Source: Solirubrobacter soli DSM 22325
GTDB taxonomy: Bacteria > Actinomycetota > Thermoleophilia > Solirubrobacterales > Solirubrobacteraceae
DNA length: 64,000 nt
Assembly: GCF_000423665.1 (NCBI RefSeq)
Contig: NZ_KE384073.1
Span: 138,144 to 202,143, forward strand
Reading direction: 5' to 3'
The translations under genes and the position numbers were made by a program. Within the stretch, counting starts at the first letter, position 1; each line of letters starts with the position of its first letter. Below are positions 53,348 to 61,640 of the stretch, piece after piece. The notes beneath the pieces are model-generated. The model saw only the letters and a program-made list of their open reading frames with translations, made no database searches and was not told the DNA's origin.

Positions 53348-53764
53348 ATGAGCGACGACGAAGAGATCGACATCGACGGCCCTGTGGCGACGTTCGTCGC
53401 CGACCTCGACTACCACGAGGACGAGGCGATCGAGGACCTGCAGCTGGACGACCTCGACCTTCCCGATCGGGCGCCGGACCCGCGTGTGGGGCAGCTCGAG
53501 GCGGCGGTTCAGAAGCTCGCCGCCCAGCAGGTGGCGGCCGAACAGCAGCGCGTGCGCCGCAAGGTCAAGGCCGCGACCGGCGGCGCGAGCCTCGCCGGCT
53601 TCATCCCGATCGGCCTGCAACTGCTGGACGCGCTCAACATGACGGCCGAGGTGGCGTCGACCGTCGCCGCCGCCGCGGGCGCCCTCGGCGCGCTCCTCGC
53701 GGGCTACCTGACCCCCGAGCGTCAAGCGCCCGCGAGCCCCGTGGAGGTTCTGACAACCCCCTGA
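53348..53764 (+). CDS. Small holin-like membrane protein (138 aa)
   Basis: A very acidic N-terminus (DDEEIDIDGP, about 1-45) and a helical stretch (about 48-75) are followed by two hydrophobic segments (GGASLAGFIPIGLQLLDAL and AEVASTVAAAAGALGALLAGYL) with a short turn, then a short tail. This is the size and topology of class II/III holins, but there is no specific family signature. It starts 9 bases after the lysin gene behind GAGGAG. Pairing with a signal-less lysin is the main argument. Confidence 0.6.
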   Translation: MSDDEEIDIDGPVATFVADLDYHEDEAIEDLQLDDLDLPDRAPDPRVGQLEAAVQKLAAQQVAAEQQRVRRKVKAATGGASLAGFIPIGLQLLDALNMTAEVASTVAAAAGALGALLAGYLTPERQAPASPVEVLTTP

Positions 53765-53797
53765 GCGGGGGGTGGTTCGTCTGCTATCGAAATAGGG

Positions 53798-54655
53798 GTG
53801 ACCGCGGCCATCCCACTGTTCGGTGCCTTCCTTGCCGGTCTTGGCACCCGGAGATGGCTGCAGCAGCACGTCACGCTCCTCTTCCGGCTCCAGCTGGCGG
53901 GCGGCATCGGCCTCTTGTCGGTGCTCGCGGGCTGGAGCTTCGACATCAACGTCCGCAACGTCGCCGCGATCGGCGTGCTGCTCTTCGCGCAGCTGGCATC
54001 GGTCGGCATCGCCGCCCGCGTGTTCCGCAAGCGCACCGACGGCGCGCTGTTCTCGTTCTGGATGTTCGGCAACCCGACGTTCTGGACCGCGCCCGTGGCC
54101 GCCGCGGCGCTGGGTGCCGAGGCGGCCGTGTTCGTCATCGCCTACGACATGCTCACGCAGGCGCGGATCGCGGTCGGGGTGCGCCACATGCGCTCCAACG
54201 CGCCGAAGACGCAGTCCGCGCGCACGGCACTGGCCGACTACGCGCCGACGATCTGCGCGATGAGCGGCCTCGCGCTCGGGATCGTCTTCCCGGCACCGGA
54301 CTTCGTGGACTCGGTCGTCGCCGGGCTCGGCATCGTCATGGCGATCTGCGGGTTCCTGTTGCTCGGCGTGTCCTGGCCGCGCAACCGCTGGACGGGCGCG
54401 CCGCAGGCCGCGATGACCATCCGCGCGCTCGCGCTGCACTACACGATCGTCCCGGCCCTGCTGGGCGTCGCCGTGCTGGCGGGCGTCGACCTGCCGGGGG
54501 CCGTGTGGCTGCTCGCCTTCGGCCCGGTGCCCACCTCGGTCGTGTCGTTCTCGCAGGTGTACGGCTACTCGCCGCGCACGGCGGCGACCGGGCTGGCCAT
54601 GAGCATCGCATGCGCGATCGCGTTCCTGCCGCTCTCACTGACCCTCGCGGGGTGA
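53798..54655 (+). CDS. AEC-type (auxin efflux carrier-like) permease (285 aa)
   Basis: There are eight to ten hydrophobic helices, with a helix-break-helix pattern typical of the AEC/BASS superfamily in both halves (FWMFGNPTFWTAPVAAAALG; ...GLALGIVFPAPDFVDSVVAGLG). It would export organic anions or similar molecules. It begins 33 bases after the holin-like gene, with TATCGA 7 bases before the GTG, so it may have its own leaderless promoter. Confidence 0.75.
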   Translation: MTAAIPLFGAFLAGLGTRRWLQQHVTLLFRLQLAGGIGLLSVLAGWSFDINVRNVAAIGVLLFAQLASVGIAARVFRKRTDGALFSFWMFGNPTFWTAPVAAAALGAEAAVFVIAYDMLTQARIAVGVRHMRSNAPKTQSARTALADYAPTICAMSGLALGIVFPAPDFVDSVVAGLGIVMAICGFLLLGVSWPRNRWTGAPQAAMTIRALALHYTIVPALLGVAVLAGVDLPGAVWLLAFGPVPTSVVSFSQVYGYSPRTAATGLAMSIACAIAFLPLSLTLAG

Positions 54656-54661
54656 CCCCAC

Positions 54662-55507
54662 ATGGCTGACGTCCTGATCACGGAGTACACCGATCCCGCC
54701 TGCCCGTGGGCCTACTCCGCGGAACCGTTCCGCCAGCGGCTGAACTGGCTCTACGGCGAGCGCCTCGAGTGGCAGGTGCGAATGGTCGTGCTCTCGGAGT
54801 CCGTCGCCGAGCTGGAGGAGCGCGGCTTCGGCGTCGAGCAGCTCTCGGCCGGCTACCGGAAGATCGCGTGCGACCACGGCATGCCGATCGACACGTCGGT
54901 GCGCCCCCGCATGGCGACCTCGCGCCCCGCGTGCGAGGCGGTCGTGGCCGCCCGCCTGCACGCGCCGGAGAAGGTGCGGCCGCTGCTGCGCGCGCTGCGC
55001 GTGCGCAACTTCGCCGGCGAGTTGCTCGACGCCCCGGAGACGATCGCGGGTGCCGCATCGGACGCGGGGCTCGACTACGTCTCCCTCGGCTACTGGATGG
55101 CCGGCGAGGACGTCCAGGCCGCCGTCGAGTCCGACAAGGCGCTCGCGCGGGCGCCGATGCCCGCCGCGCGCGTGCTCGACCACAAGCTCGCCAACTGGTC
55201 CGGCGGCATGCGCTACACGTGCCCGAGCTACGAGATCGTGCGCAAGAGCGACGGCGTGCGGATCGCCGTGCCCGGCTTCCAGCCCTTCGCGGTCTACGAC
55301 ACGATCCTCGCCAACCTCGTGCCCGACCTCGGCCGACGCGTCCCGCCCTCGGGCGTCACCGAAGTGCTCGAGTGGGCGGGCTTCCCGCTGGCCTCCAAGG
55401 AGGTCGCGGTCGTGGCCGGCATGGAGGTCTGGGAGGCGCGCGAGGCGCTCGGCCGCGTCGCGACCGAGCGCCACATCGGCGCCGACGGCTTCTGGTCGCT
55501 CACCTAA
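54662..55507 (+). CDS. DsbA-family thioredoxin-fold protein with single active-site Cys (281 aa)
   Basis: This is the DsbA/HCCA-isomerase fold (FrnE-like): EYTDPACPWAYSAEPFRQRL at the active site, helical insertion (about 60-185), and VPGFQPFAVYDTILANLV near the C-terminal cis-loop region. The CxxC motif is reduced to CPWA, so it probably does not form the usual disulfide; glutathione-S-transferase-like or isomerase activity is possible. No signal peptide. The stop codon is inside a palindromic repeat. Confidence 0.82.
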   Translation: MADVLITEYTDPACPWAYSAEPFRQRLNWLYGERLEWQVRMVVLSESVAELEERGFGVEQLSAGYRKIACDHGMPIDTSVRPRMATSRPACEAVVAARLHAPEKVRPLLRALRVRNFAGELLDAPETIAGAASDAGLDYVSLGYWMAGEDVQAAVESDKALARAPMPAARVLDHKLANWSGGMRYTCPSYEIVRKSDGVRIAVPGFQPFAVYDTILANLVPDLGRRVPPSGVTEVLEWAGFPLASKEVAVVAGMEVWEAREALGRVATERHIGADGFWSLT

Positions 55508-55550
55508 AGCGCACCTAAGGGGTCTGACCCTTTAGGTGGCGTTTAGGTTC
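55501..55550. repeat. CACCTAAA...TTTAGGTG palindromic element
   Basis: CACCTAAA (55501-55508) and TTTAGGTG (55531-55538) enclose 22 bases with TAAGGGGTCTGACCC, and GTTTAG follows. It supplies the TAA stop of the DsbA-type gene and lies between convergent genes. It has the same spacing as the two copies near 48.2 kb. Confidence 0.78.
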
Positions 55551-56040
55551 AGGCGGCGAGCTCGATCGCGATCTGCTCGAGGATGTCCAGGCCCTCCTGG
55601 GCGCCGGACTCCATGCCGCTGCCGATGATCATGTCGCGGACTTCCTTGGTGTCGACCGACGTCAGCATGTGCAGGCGGGTGCGGCCGTCGCCGAGGTCCT
55701 CGAACGTGCACGTGACGATCGCGGCGCCGGCTTCGGGCGCGCCCTCGAAGATCTCGGTGTTGACGAGCTTCTCGTTGGGGACGATCTCCTGGTACTCGCC
55801 GTGGAAGGCGACCTCGAAGCCGCCGTCGGCGACCATCACGTAGCGCCACCGGCCGCCGACCCGCAGGTCGATCTCGGCGACGGTGACGTTCCCGCGCTTG
55901 CCCGCCCACCAGCGCTTGACGTGCTCGGGCGTGGTGTAGGCCTTGAAGACGAGCTCGCGCGGCGCGTCGAACTCGCGCACCATCAGGATCTCGGTGTCGG
56001 AGGGAAGGGTGAGGACTGCGCTACCGGTGGTCGCGGGCAT
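55549..56040 (-). CDS. SRPBCC / AHSA1-like protein (163 aa)
   Basis: The START-like helix-grip fold shows LMVREFDAPRELVFKAYTTPEHVKRWWAG, VGGRWRYVM and a C-terminal helix SGMESGAQEGLDILEQIAIEL. Such proteins bind hydrophobic ligands or act as Hsp90-activator relatives. The start overlaps the 3' end of the ArsR gene by 20 bases, so the two are co-translated; ArsR-SRPBCC pairs of this kind are common. Confidence 0.9.
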   Translation of the reverse strand: MPATTGSAVLTLPSDTEILMVREFDAPRELVFKAYTTPEHVKRWWAGKRGNVTVAEIDLRVGGRWRYVMVADGGFEVAFHGEYQEIVPNEKLVNTEIFEGAPEAGAAIVTCTFEDLGDGRTRLHMLTSVDTKEVRDMIIGSGMESGAQEGLDILEQIAIELAA

Positions 56041-56374
56041 CGGGTTGCTCCTGTTTGAGGTCTTCGAGAACGTCGTCCAACGCGTCGAACCGCTCGGTCC
56101 AGGTGGCCTCGTAGCTCTTCACCCAGTCGTGGATGGGCTTGAGCGCGTGGCCGTTGAGGCGGTACAGGCGCTGGCGGCCTGAGTCACGCACGTCGACGGC
56201 TCCCACTTCGCGGAGGACCCGCAGGTGCTTGGACACCTGCGGTTGGGCCAGGCCGAGCAGCTGCACGATGTCGTTGACGGGGCGCTCGCCACCGGCCAGG
56301 AGATCGAGGATCTCCCGCCGCCGTGGCTCCGCCACCGCGTTGAACGCGTCCGCTGTCGTCGCTGCTCGGGCCAT
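56021..56374 (-). CDS. ArsR-family transcriptional repressor (117 aa)
   Basis: The winged helix is complete: ADAFNAVAEPRRREILDLLAGGERPVNDIVQLLGLAQPQVSKHLRVLREVGAVDVRDSGRQRLYRLNG. It lacks the CxC metal site, so it senses something other than arsenite-type metals, perhaps through its SRPBCC partner. An inverted repeat just upstream of the ATG is the likely autoregulatory site. Confidence 0.9.
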   Translation of the reverse strand: MARAATTADAFNAVAEPRRREILDLLAGGERPVNDIVQLLGLAQPQVSKHLRVLREVGAVDVRDSGRQRLYRLNGHALKPIHDWVKSYEATWTERFDALDDVLEDLKQEQPDARDHR

Positions 56375-56385
56375 CTACACCTCAT

Positions 56386-56401
56386 ATTCCCATATCGGAA
56401 T
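56386..56401. promoter_or_regulatory. Putative ArsR operator
   Basis: ATTCC (56386-56390) and GGAAT (56397-56401) are inverted over CATATC within an AT-rich run, 12 bases before the ArsR ATG on the minus strand. Confidence 0.55.
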
Positions 56402-56407
56402 GCGTTT

Positions 56408-57160
56408 TCAAGTGCGGCTACCACGAATCCGCCGCGAGACCTCGCTCGCCGCCCGTTGGACGTGCGCGGGGAGGGAGTCGTCCGCGACGTCGAACGTGAG
56501 CGCCACGGCCGCGATCGGATGGCCCGTGTGGTCGAGCACGGGGCAGGCGATCGACTTCAGCCCGGGGGTGACGAACCCGTCCTCCTCGGCGTATCCGGCC
56601 GTTCTGGCCTGGGCCAGGAGCGCGCGCAGCTGGGTGAGCGAGGCGGGGCCGGCGTCGTGGCGGCGGGTGAGGACCCGGCGGCTGGGGAAGAGCGCGTCGA
56701 CCTGCTGCGGCGGCAGCGCGGAGAGCATCGCCAGGCCGGACGCCGTCAGGTGGGCGGGCAGCCGGACGCCGACGTCCGTGACCAGACCGGGCCGGTTCGG
56801 GGCGCGTTCCTCGATCACGTACAGGACCTCGCGCCCCTGGAGCAGCGCGAGGTGCGCGTTCTGCGTGGTGGCGGCGACGAGGCGGGTGAGCACCGACTGC
56901 GCGATCCACCGCAGCGGGTCCTGGCGCAGGTACGCGCTGCCGAGCTCGTACGCGCCGGGGCCGAGCCCGTACCGGCGCTCCTCGGGGAGATGGACGACGA
57001 AACCCTCGTCGATCAGGACGTTGAGCAGGTGGTACGTGCTGCTGCGCGGAAGGCCGAGGTCGCGCGCGATCGCGGACGCCGGGAGCGGCGCGGCGTGGCG
57101 GGCGAGCAGCTTCAGCAGCTGCAGCGCCTGGGCGGCGGCGGGAGCGTTGGCGCGTCTCAG
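56408..57160 (-). CDS. IclR-family regulator of the hut operon, probable CTG start (250 aa)
   Basis: An N-terminal winged helix (about 8-65; ALQLLKLLARHAAPLPASAIARDLGLPRSSTYHLLNVLIDEGFV) and C-terminal GAF-like IclR effector domain (about 80-245; GVRLPAHLTASGLAMLSALPP, YAEEDGFVTPGLKSIACPVLDHTG) make a full-length protein, but no ATG, GTG or TTG exists at the right place in frame. The CTG that starts LRRANAPAAAQALQLL has TACTGT exactly 7 bases upstream, the leaderless pattern, so CTG is the probable start. It is divergent from hutH. Confidence 0.82.
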   Translation of the reverse strand: MRRANAPAAAQALQLLKLLARHAAPLPASAIARDLGLPRSSTYHLLNVLIDEGFVVHLPEERRYGLGPGAYELGSAYLRQDPLRWIAQSVLTRLVAATTQNAHLALLQGREVLYVIEERAPNRPGLVTDVGVRLPAHLTASGLAMLSALPPQQVDALFPSRRVLTRRHDAGPASLTQLRALLAQARTAGYAEEDGFVTPGLKSIACPVLDHTGHPIAAVALTFDVADDSLPAHVQRAASEVSRRIRGSRT

Positions 57161-57173
57161 ATGCGAGACAGTA
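57154..57173. promoter_or_regulatory. IclR promoter with overlapping inverted repeat
   Basis: On the minus strand TACTGT (57173-57168) is the -10. GTCTC (57154-57158) and GAGAC (57165-57169) are inverted over AGATGC and straddle the predicted transcription and translation start, so bound protein would block the gene: a candidate autoregulatory site also facing hutH. Confidence 0.55.
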
Positions 57174-57223
57174 CAGCGACGAGTTGCTTTCCCGCACGCG
57201 GCGGCGCCGCTTTGATGCGCGGC

Positions 57224-58771
57224 ATGTTCAGGTCTCCGGTCACCGTCGGTGTGGGCGCTCCGTCGCTCGATGACGTCGTCGCCGTCGCGCGCGACGGCGC
57301 CCCTGTCGAGCTGTCGGCCGACGCGCTCGCGGAGATCGCGCATTCGCGCGGCGTCGTCGAGTCGCTGGCGGCCGACGTCGTCGCCCACTACGGCGTCTCG
57401 ACGGGCTTCGGCGCGCTTGCGACGCTGCACATCCCGGTCGAGAAGCGGCTCGAGCTGCAGCGCGGGCTGATCCGCAGCCACGCCGCCGGCTCGGGCGATG
57501 AGGTCGAGCGCGAGGTCGTCCGCGCGCTGATGTTGCTCAGGCTGTCGACGCTGGCCACCGGGCGCACGGGCGTCCGGCCGCACGTTGCGAGCGCCTACGC
57601 CGCGATGCTCTCCGCCGGCATCACGCCGATCGTGCACGAGTACGGCTCGCTCGGCTGCTCCGGCGACCTCGCGCCGCTCGCCCACTGCGCGCTGGCGCTG
57701 ATGGGGGAGGGACCGGTGCGCGACGCGTCCGGCACCCTGCGCGACGCCGGAGACGCGCTCGCCGAGGCCGGCATCGAGCCCGTCGTCCTGGCCGAGAAGG
57801 AAGGCCTCGCGCTGATCAACGGCACCGACGGCATGCTCGGCATGCTCGTGCTGGCGATCGCGGACCTGCGCAACCTGCTCCTCGTCGCCGACATCACGGC
57901 GGCGATGAGCGTGGAGGGCCTGCTCGGCACCGACCGCGTCTTCAACGCCGACCTGCACGCGCTGCGCCCGCAGGTCGGCCAGGGCGCCGCCGCGGCCAAC
58001 ATGCGGGCGCTGCTCGCGAACAGCCCGATCGTCGCCTCGCACCGCGGCCCGCAGGATCCGCGCGTGCAGGACGCCTACTCGCTGCGCTGCGCGCCACAGG
58101 TGGCCGGCGCCGCGCGCGACACGCTCACCCACGCGACGCTGATCGCCGAGCGCGAGCTGGCGTCGGCGATCGACAACCCCGTGGTGACACCGGACGGTCG
58201 CGTCGAGTCCAACGGCAACTTCCACGGCGCCCCGGTGGGATACGTGCTCGACTTCCTGGCGATCGCGGTCGCGGATGTGGCATCGATGGCCGAGCGCCGC
58301 ACCGACCGCTTCCTCGACGTCGCCCGCAACCACGGCCTGCCGCCGTTCCTGGCTGACGATCCGGGTGTCGACAGCGGCTACATGATCGCCCAGTACACGC
58401 AGGCGGCGATCGTCTCCGAGCTCAAGCGGCTCGCCGCTCCGGCCTCCGTGGACTCGATCCCGAGCAGCGCCATGCAGGAGGACCACGTCTCGATGGGCTG
58501 GTCGGCCGCACGCAAGTTGCGCCGCGCCGTCGACGGCCTCACGCGGGTGCTCGCGATCGAGCTGCTGACCGCCGCGCGTGGCATCGACCTGCGCGCGCCC
58601 CTGCTTCCCGGAGCCGCGACCGGCGCGGTGCTGACATCGCTGCGCGCGACCTGCGCGGGCGCCGGGTCCGACCGATTCCTCGCCCCTGAGATCGAGGCCG
58701 CCGCGGCCTTCGTTCGTGACGGCGGCGCCGTCCGCGCCGCTCAGACCGTGACTCCCCTGGAGGTGCCATGA
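57224..58771 (+). CDS. hutH: Histidine ammonia-lyase (515 aa)
   Basis: It converts L-histidine to urocanate and ammonia using the self-made MIO cofactor. The MIO loop reads GSLGCSGDLAPLAH: the usual Ala-Ser-Gly is Cys-Ser-Gly (about 145-147); the essential Ser and Gly are present. Other conserved parts are VHYGVSTGFG-like AHYGVSTGFGAL (Tyr), NGTDGMLGM, QDPRVQDAYSLRCAPQVAG, ESNGNFHGAPVGYVLDF and SSAMQEDHVSMG. It is first gene of hutHUFI, divergent from the IclR gene. An ATG nine bases upstream is an alternative start. It overlaps hutU by four bases. Confidence 0.95.
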   Translation: MFRSPVTVGVGAPSLDDVVAVARDGAPVELSADALAEIAHSRGVVESLAADVVAHYGVSTGFGALATLHIPVEKRLELQRGLIRSHAAGSGDEVEREVVRALMLLRLSTLATGRTGVRPHVASAYAAMLSAGITPIVHEYGSLGCSGDLAPLAHCALALMGEGPVRDASGTLRDAGDALAEAGIEPVVLAEKEGLALINGTDGMLGMLVLAIADLRNLLLVADITAAMSVEGLLGTDRVFNADLHALRPQVGQGAAAANMRALLANSPIVASHRGPQDPRVQDAYSLRCAPQVAGAARDTLTHATLIAERELASAIDNPVVTPDGRVESNGNFHGAPVGYVLDFLAIAVADVASMAERRTDRFLDVARNHGLPPFLADDPGVDSGYMIAQYTQAAIVSELKRLAAPASVDSIPSSAMQEDHVSMGWSAARKLRRAVDGLTRVLAIELLTAARGIDLRAPLLPGAATGAVLTSLRATCAGAGSDRFLAPEIEAAAAFVRDGGAVRAAQTVTPLEVP

Positions 58772-60420
58772 CCCCCGTGTCGACCATTCGTGCCGCGCGC
58801 GGCACAGAGCTCTCGTGCCTCGGCTGGCAGCAGGAGGCGGCGCTGCGGATGCTGCAGAACAACCTCGATCCCGAGGTCGCCGAGCATCCCGCCGAGCTCG
58901 TCGTCTATGGCGGCACCGGCAAGGCGGCGCGCGACTGGGCGTCGTTCGATGCCATCGTGCGCACGCTGAAGACCCTCAAGGACGACGAGACCCTGCTCGT
59001 GCAGTCCGGCAAGCCGGTCGGCGTCATGCAGACGCACGAGTGGGCGCCGCGGGTGCTGCTGGCGAACTCGAACCTCGTCGGCGACTGGGCGACCTGGGAC
59101 GAGTTCCGCCGTCTGGAGGCGCTGGGCCTGACGATGTACGGCCAGATGACCGCCGGGTCGTGGATCTATATCGGCTCCCAGGGCATCCTGCAGGGAACGT
59201 ATGAGACGTTCGCGGCGGTGGGGGAGAAGCGCTTCGGCGGCTCGCTCGCGGGGACGATCACCCTCACCGGCGGCCTCGGTGGCATGGGCGGCGCGCAGCC
59301 GCTGGCCGTGAGCATGGCGGGCGGCGTGTCGATCAACGTCGAGGTCGACCCGTCGCGGATCGCGCGCCGGCTCGAGACCCGCTACCTGGACGTCGAGGCG
59401 AGTGACATCGACCACGCGCTCGAACTGGCGATCGCCGCCCGCGACGCGCGCGAGCCGCTCAGCATCGGCCTGCTCGGCAACTGCGCCGACGTCGTCCCCG
59501 AGCTGCTGCGCCGCGGCGCGCCGATCGACGTCGTCACCGACCAGACCTCCGCCCACGACCCGCTCGCGTACGTCCCGCGTGGCATCGCGTTCGAGGACTG
59601 GGCCGACGAGCGCACGAAGCCGGGCGCGACCGACCGCGCGCGGGAGTCGATGGCCCGCCACGTCGAGGCGATGGTCGGCTTCCAGGACAAGGGCGCCGAG
59701 GTCTTCGACTACGGCAACTCGCTGCGCGCCGAGGCGAAGCTCGGCGGCTTCGAGAACGCCTTCGCGTACCCGGGTTTCGTGCCCGCCTACATCCGCCCGC
59801 TGTTCTGCGAGGGCCGCGGCCCGTTCCGCTGGGCCGCGCTGTCCGGCGACCCGGCGGACATCGCCGCCACCGACAAGGCGGTGCTCGACCTCTTCCCGGA
59901 GAACGAGTCGCTCGCCCGCTGGCTGCGGATGGCCGCGGAGAAGGTCCAGTTCCAGGGCCTGCCTGCGCGGATCTGCTGGCTCGGCCAGGGCGAGCGCCAC
60001 CTCGCCGGCCTCGCGTTCAACGAGCTGGTGGCGAGCGGCGAGGTCGGCGCCCCGATCGTGATCGGCCGCGACCACCTCGACACCGGCTCGGTCGCCTCCC
60101 CGTACCGCGAGACCGAGGCGATGCTCGACGGCTCGGATGCGATCGCCGACTGGCCGCTGCTGAACGCGATGGTCAACGTGGCCTCGGGCGCGTCGTGGGT
60201 GTCGATCCATCACGGCGGCGGCGTCGGCATCGGCCGCTCGATCCACGCCGGCCAGGTGAGCGTCGCCGACGGCACCCCGCTGGCCGCCCAGAAGCTCGAG
60301 CGCGTGTTGACCAACGACCCGGCCACGGGCGTCATCCGCCACGTCGACGCGGGCTACGACCGCGCGTCCGAGGTCGCGGCCGAGCGCGGCGTCCGCGTGC
60401 CGATGGCCGAAGGCGAGTGA
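58768..60420 (+). CDS. hutU: Urocanate hydratase (550 aa)
   Basis: It hydrates urocanate to imidazolonepropionate with NAD+ as electrophile. Signatures are NNLDPEVAEHPAELVVYGGTGKAARDW, MYGQMTAGSWIYIGSQGILQGTYET, TLTGGLGGMGGAQPLA (NAD loop) and RPLFCEGRGPFRW with the active-site Cys. The length is normal. ATGA overlap with hutH and GTGA overlap with hutF indicate coupled translation through the operon. Confidence 0.96.
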   Translation: MTPVSTIRAARGTELSCLGWQQEAALRMLQNNLDPEVAEHPAELVVYGGTGKAARDWASFDAIVRTLKTLKDDETLLVQSGKPVGVMQTHEWAPRVLLANSNLVGDWATWDEFRRLEALGLTMYGQMTAGSWIYIGSQGILQGTYETFAAVGEKRFGGSLAGTITLTGGLGGMGGAQPLAVSMAGGVSINVEVDPSRIARRLETRYLDVEASDIDHALELAIAARDAREPLSIGLLGNCADVVPELLRRGAPIDVVTDQTSAHDPLAYVPRGIAFEDWADERTKPGATDRARESMARHVEAMVGFQDKGAEVFDYGNSLRAEAKLGGFENAFAYPGFVPAYIRPLFCEGRGPFRWAALSGDPADIAATDKAVLDLFPENESLARWLRMAAEKVQFQGLPARICWLGQGERHLAGLAFNELVASGEVGAPIVIGRDHLDTGSVASPYRETEAMLDGSDAIADWPLLNAMVNVASGASWVSIHHGGGVGIGRSIHAGQVSVADGTPLAAQKLERVLTNDPATGVIRHVDAGYDRASEVAAERGVRVPMAEGE

Positions 60421-61640
60421 CGCGCGAGGTGGGCGCGGCCGGCGAGGCGCGTGGGGTGGCCGCGGGCGGGCCGCGCGTGGCCTACCACGCGGACTTCGCC
60501 TGGCTCGGCGGCGACTCGGTCGTCGCCGACGTGCGGATCGAGGTCGCGGGCGAGCGCATCGTCGCGGTCACGCCCGGCGTCCCCCGCGACCGGGCGGTCC
60601 GGCTGCGCGGCGTGACGCTGCCCGGCCTCGCCAATGCGCACTCGCACGCGTTCCAGCGGGCGCTGCGCGGGCGCACCCAACGGGGTGGCGGGAGCTTCTG
60701 GACGTGGCGCGAGGACATGTACGCGCTCGCGCAGCGGATCACGCCCGACGACACCTACGCGCTCGCCAAGGGCACCTACGGCGAGATGGTCAAGGCCGGG
60801 ATCACGACCGTGGGCGAGTTCGACTACGTGCATCACAGCGAGGCGCTGATCGCGGCGGCGGGGGAGGCCGGCATCCGGCTCACGCTGCTCGACGCCTGCT
60901 ACGTCGCCGGCGGGTTCAACGAGCCGGTGAGCGGCGCGCAGGCGCGCTTCAGCGATGGCGACGCGTTCGCCTGGGCGGAGCGGGTATCGGAGATCGAGGG
61001 GGCCAAGGTCGGCGCCGCGATCCACTCCGTGCGGGCCGTTCCGGCGCGGCAGATGGACATCGTCGTCGAGTGGGCCGAGGGCAAGCCGCTGCACTTCCAC
61101 CTCTCCGAGCAGCGCGCGGAGAACGAAGCCTGCCTGGCCGTCTGGGGCCTCACGCCGACACGCCTGCTGGCAGAGCACGGCGCGCTCGGACCGAACTCGA
61201 CCGCCGTGCACGCGACGCATCTCACCGACGGCGACAAGGAACTCCTCAGAGAGACCACGATCTGCATGTGCCCGACGACCGAGCGCGACCTCGCCGACGG
61301 GATCGGCGACGCCGGGCCCAAGCTGAGCCTCGGTAGCGACAGCCACGCGATCATCGACCTCTTCGAGGAGGCGCGGGCGGTGGAGCTCAACCTGCGGCTC
61401 AAGACCGAGAAGCGCGGCCATTTCACGGCCGCCCAGCTGCTCCGAGGCGCGACCAACCACGCCAGCCTCGGCTGGGAGGACGCCGGCCGGATCGAGCCCG
61501 GCGCGCTCGCGGACCTCGTCACGGTCGGGCTCGACTCGCCGCGGCTCGAGAACGCCGAGCCGGACACGCTGCTCGAGTCGATCGTGTTCGCCGCGACCGC
61601 GGCGGACGTGACCTCCACGATCATCGGCGGCCGCCCGTGA
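60417..61640 (+). CDS. hutF: Formimidoylglutamate deiminase (407 aa)
   Basis: It is an amidohydrolase that turns N-formimino-L-glutamate into N-formyl-L-glutamate and ammonia. It has the HutF pattern: ANAHSHAFQRALRGR (metal ligands), SFWTWREDMY, HFHLSEQRAENEACLA and LGSDSHAIIDLFEEARAVE. It implies the five-step Hut route, which needs an N-formylglutamate deformylase (HutG) that is not within this window. A GTG 60 bases further downstream is a possible shorter start. Confidence 0.93.
   Translation: MTREVGAAGEARGVAAGGPRVAYHADFAWLGGDSVVADVRIEVAGERIVAVTPGVPRDRAVRLRGVTLPGLANAHSHAFQRALRGRTQRGGGSFWTWREDMYALAQRITPDDTYALAKGTYGEMVKAGITTVGEFDYVHHSEALIAAAGEAGIRLTLLDACYVAGGFNEPVSGAQARFSDGDAFAWAERVSEIEGAKVGAAIHSVRAVPARQMDIVVEWAEGKPLHFHLSEQRAENEACLAVWGLTPTRLLAEHGALGPNSTAVHATHLTDGDKELLRETTICMCPTTERDLADGIGDAGPKLSLGSDSHAIIDLFEEARAVELNLRLKTEKRGHFTAAQLLRGATNHASLGWEDAGRIEPGALADLVTVGLDSPRLENAEPDTLLESIVFAATAADVTSTIIGGRP

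Noticed and set aside
51728..55507. Prophage island
   Set aside because: Only a lysin and holin-like gene are present; no capsid, tail, terminase, integrase or attachment repeats are seen.
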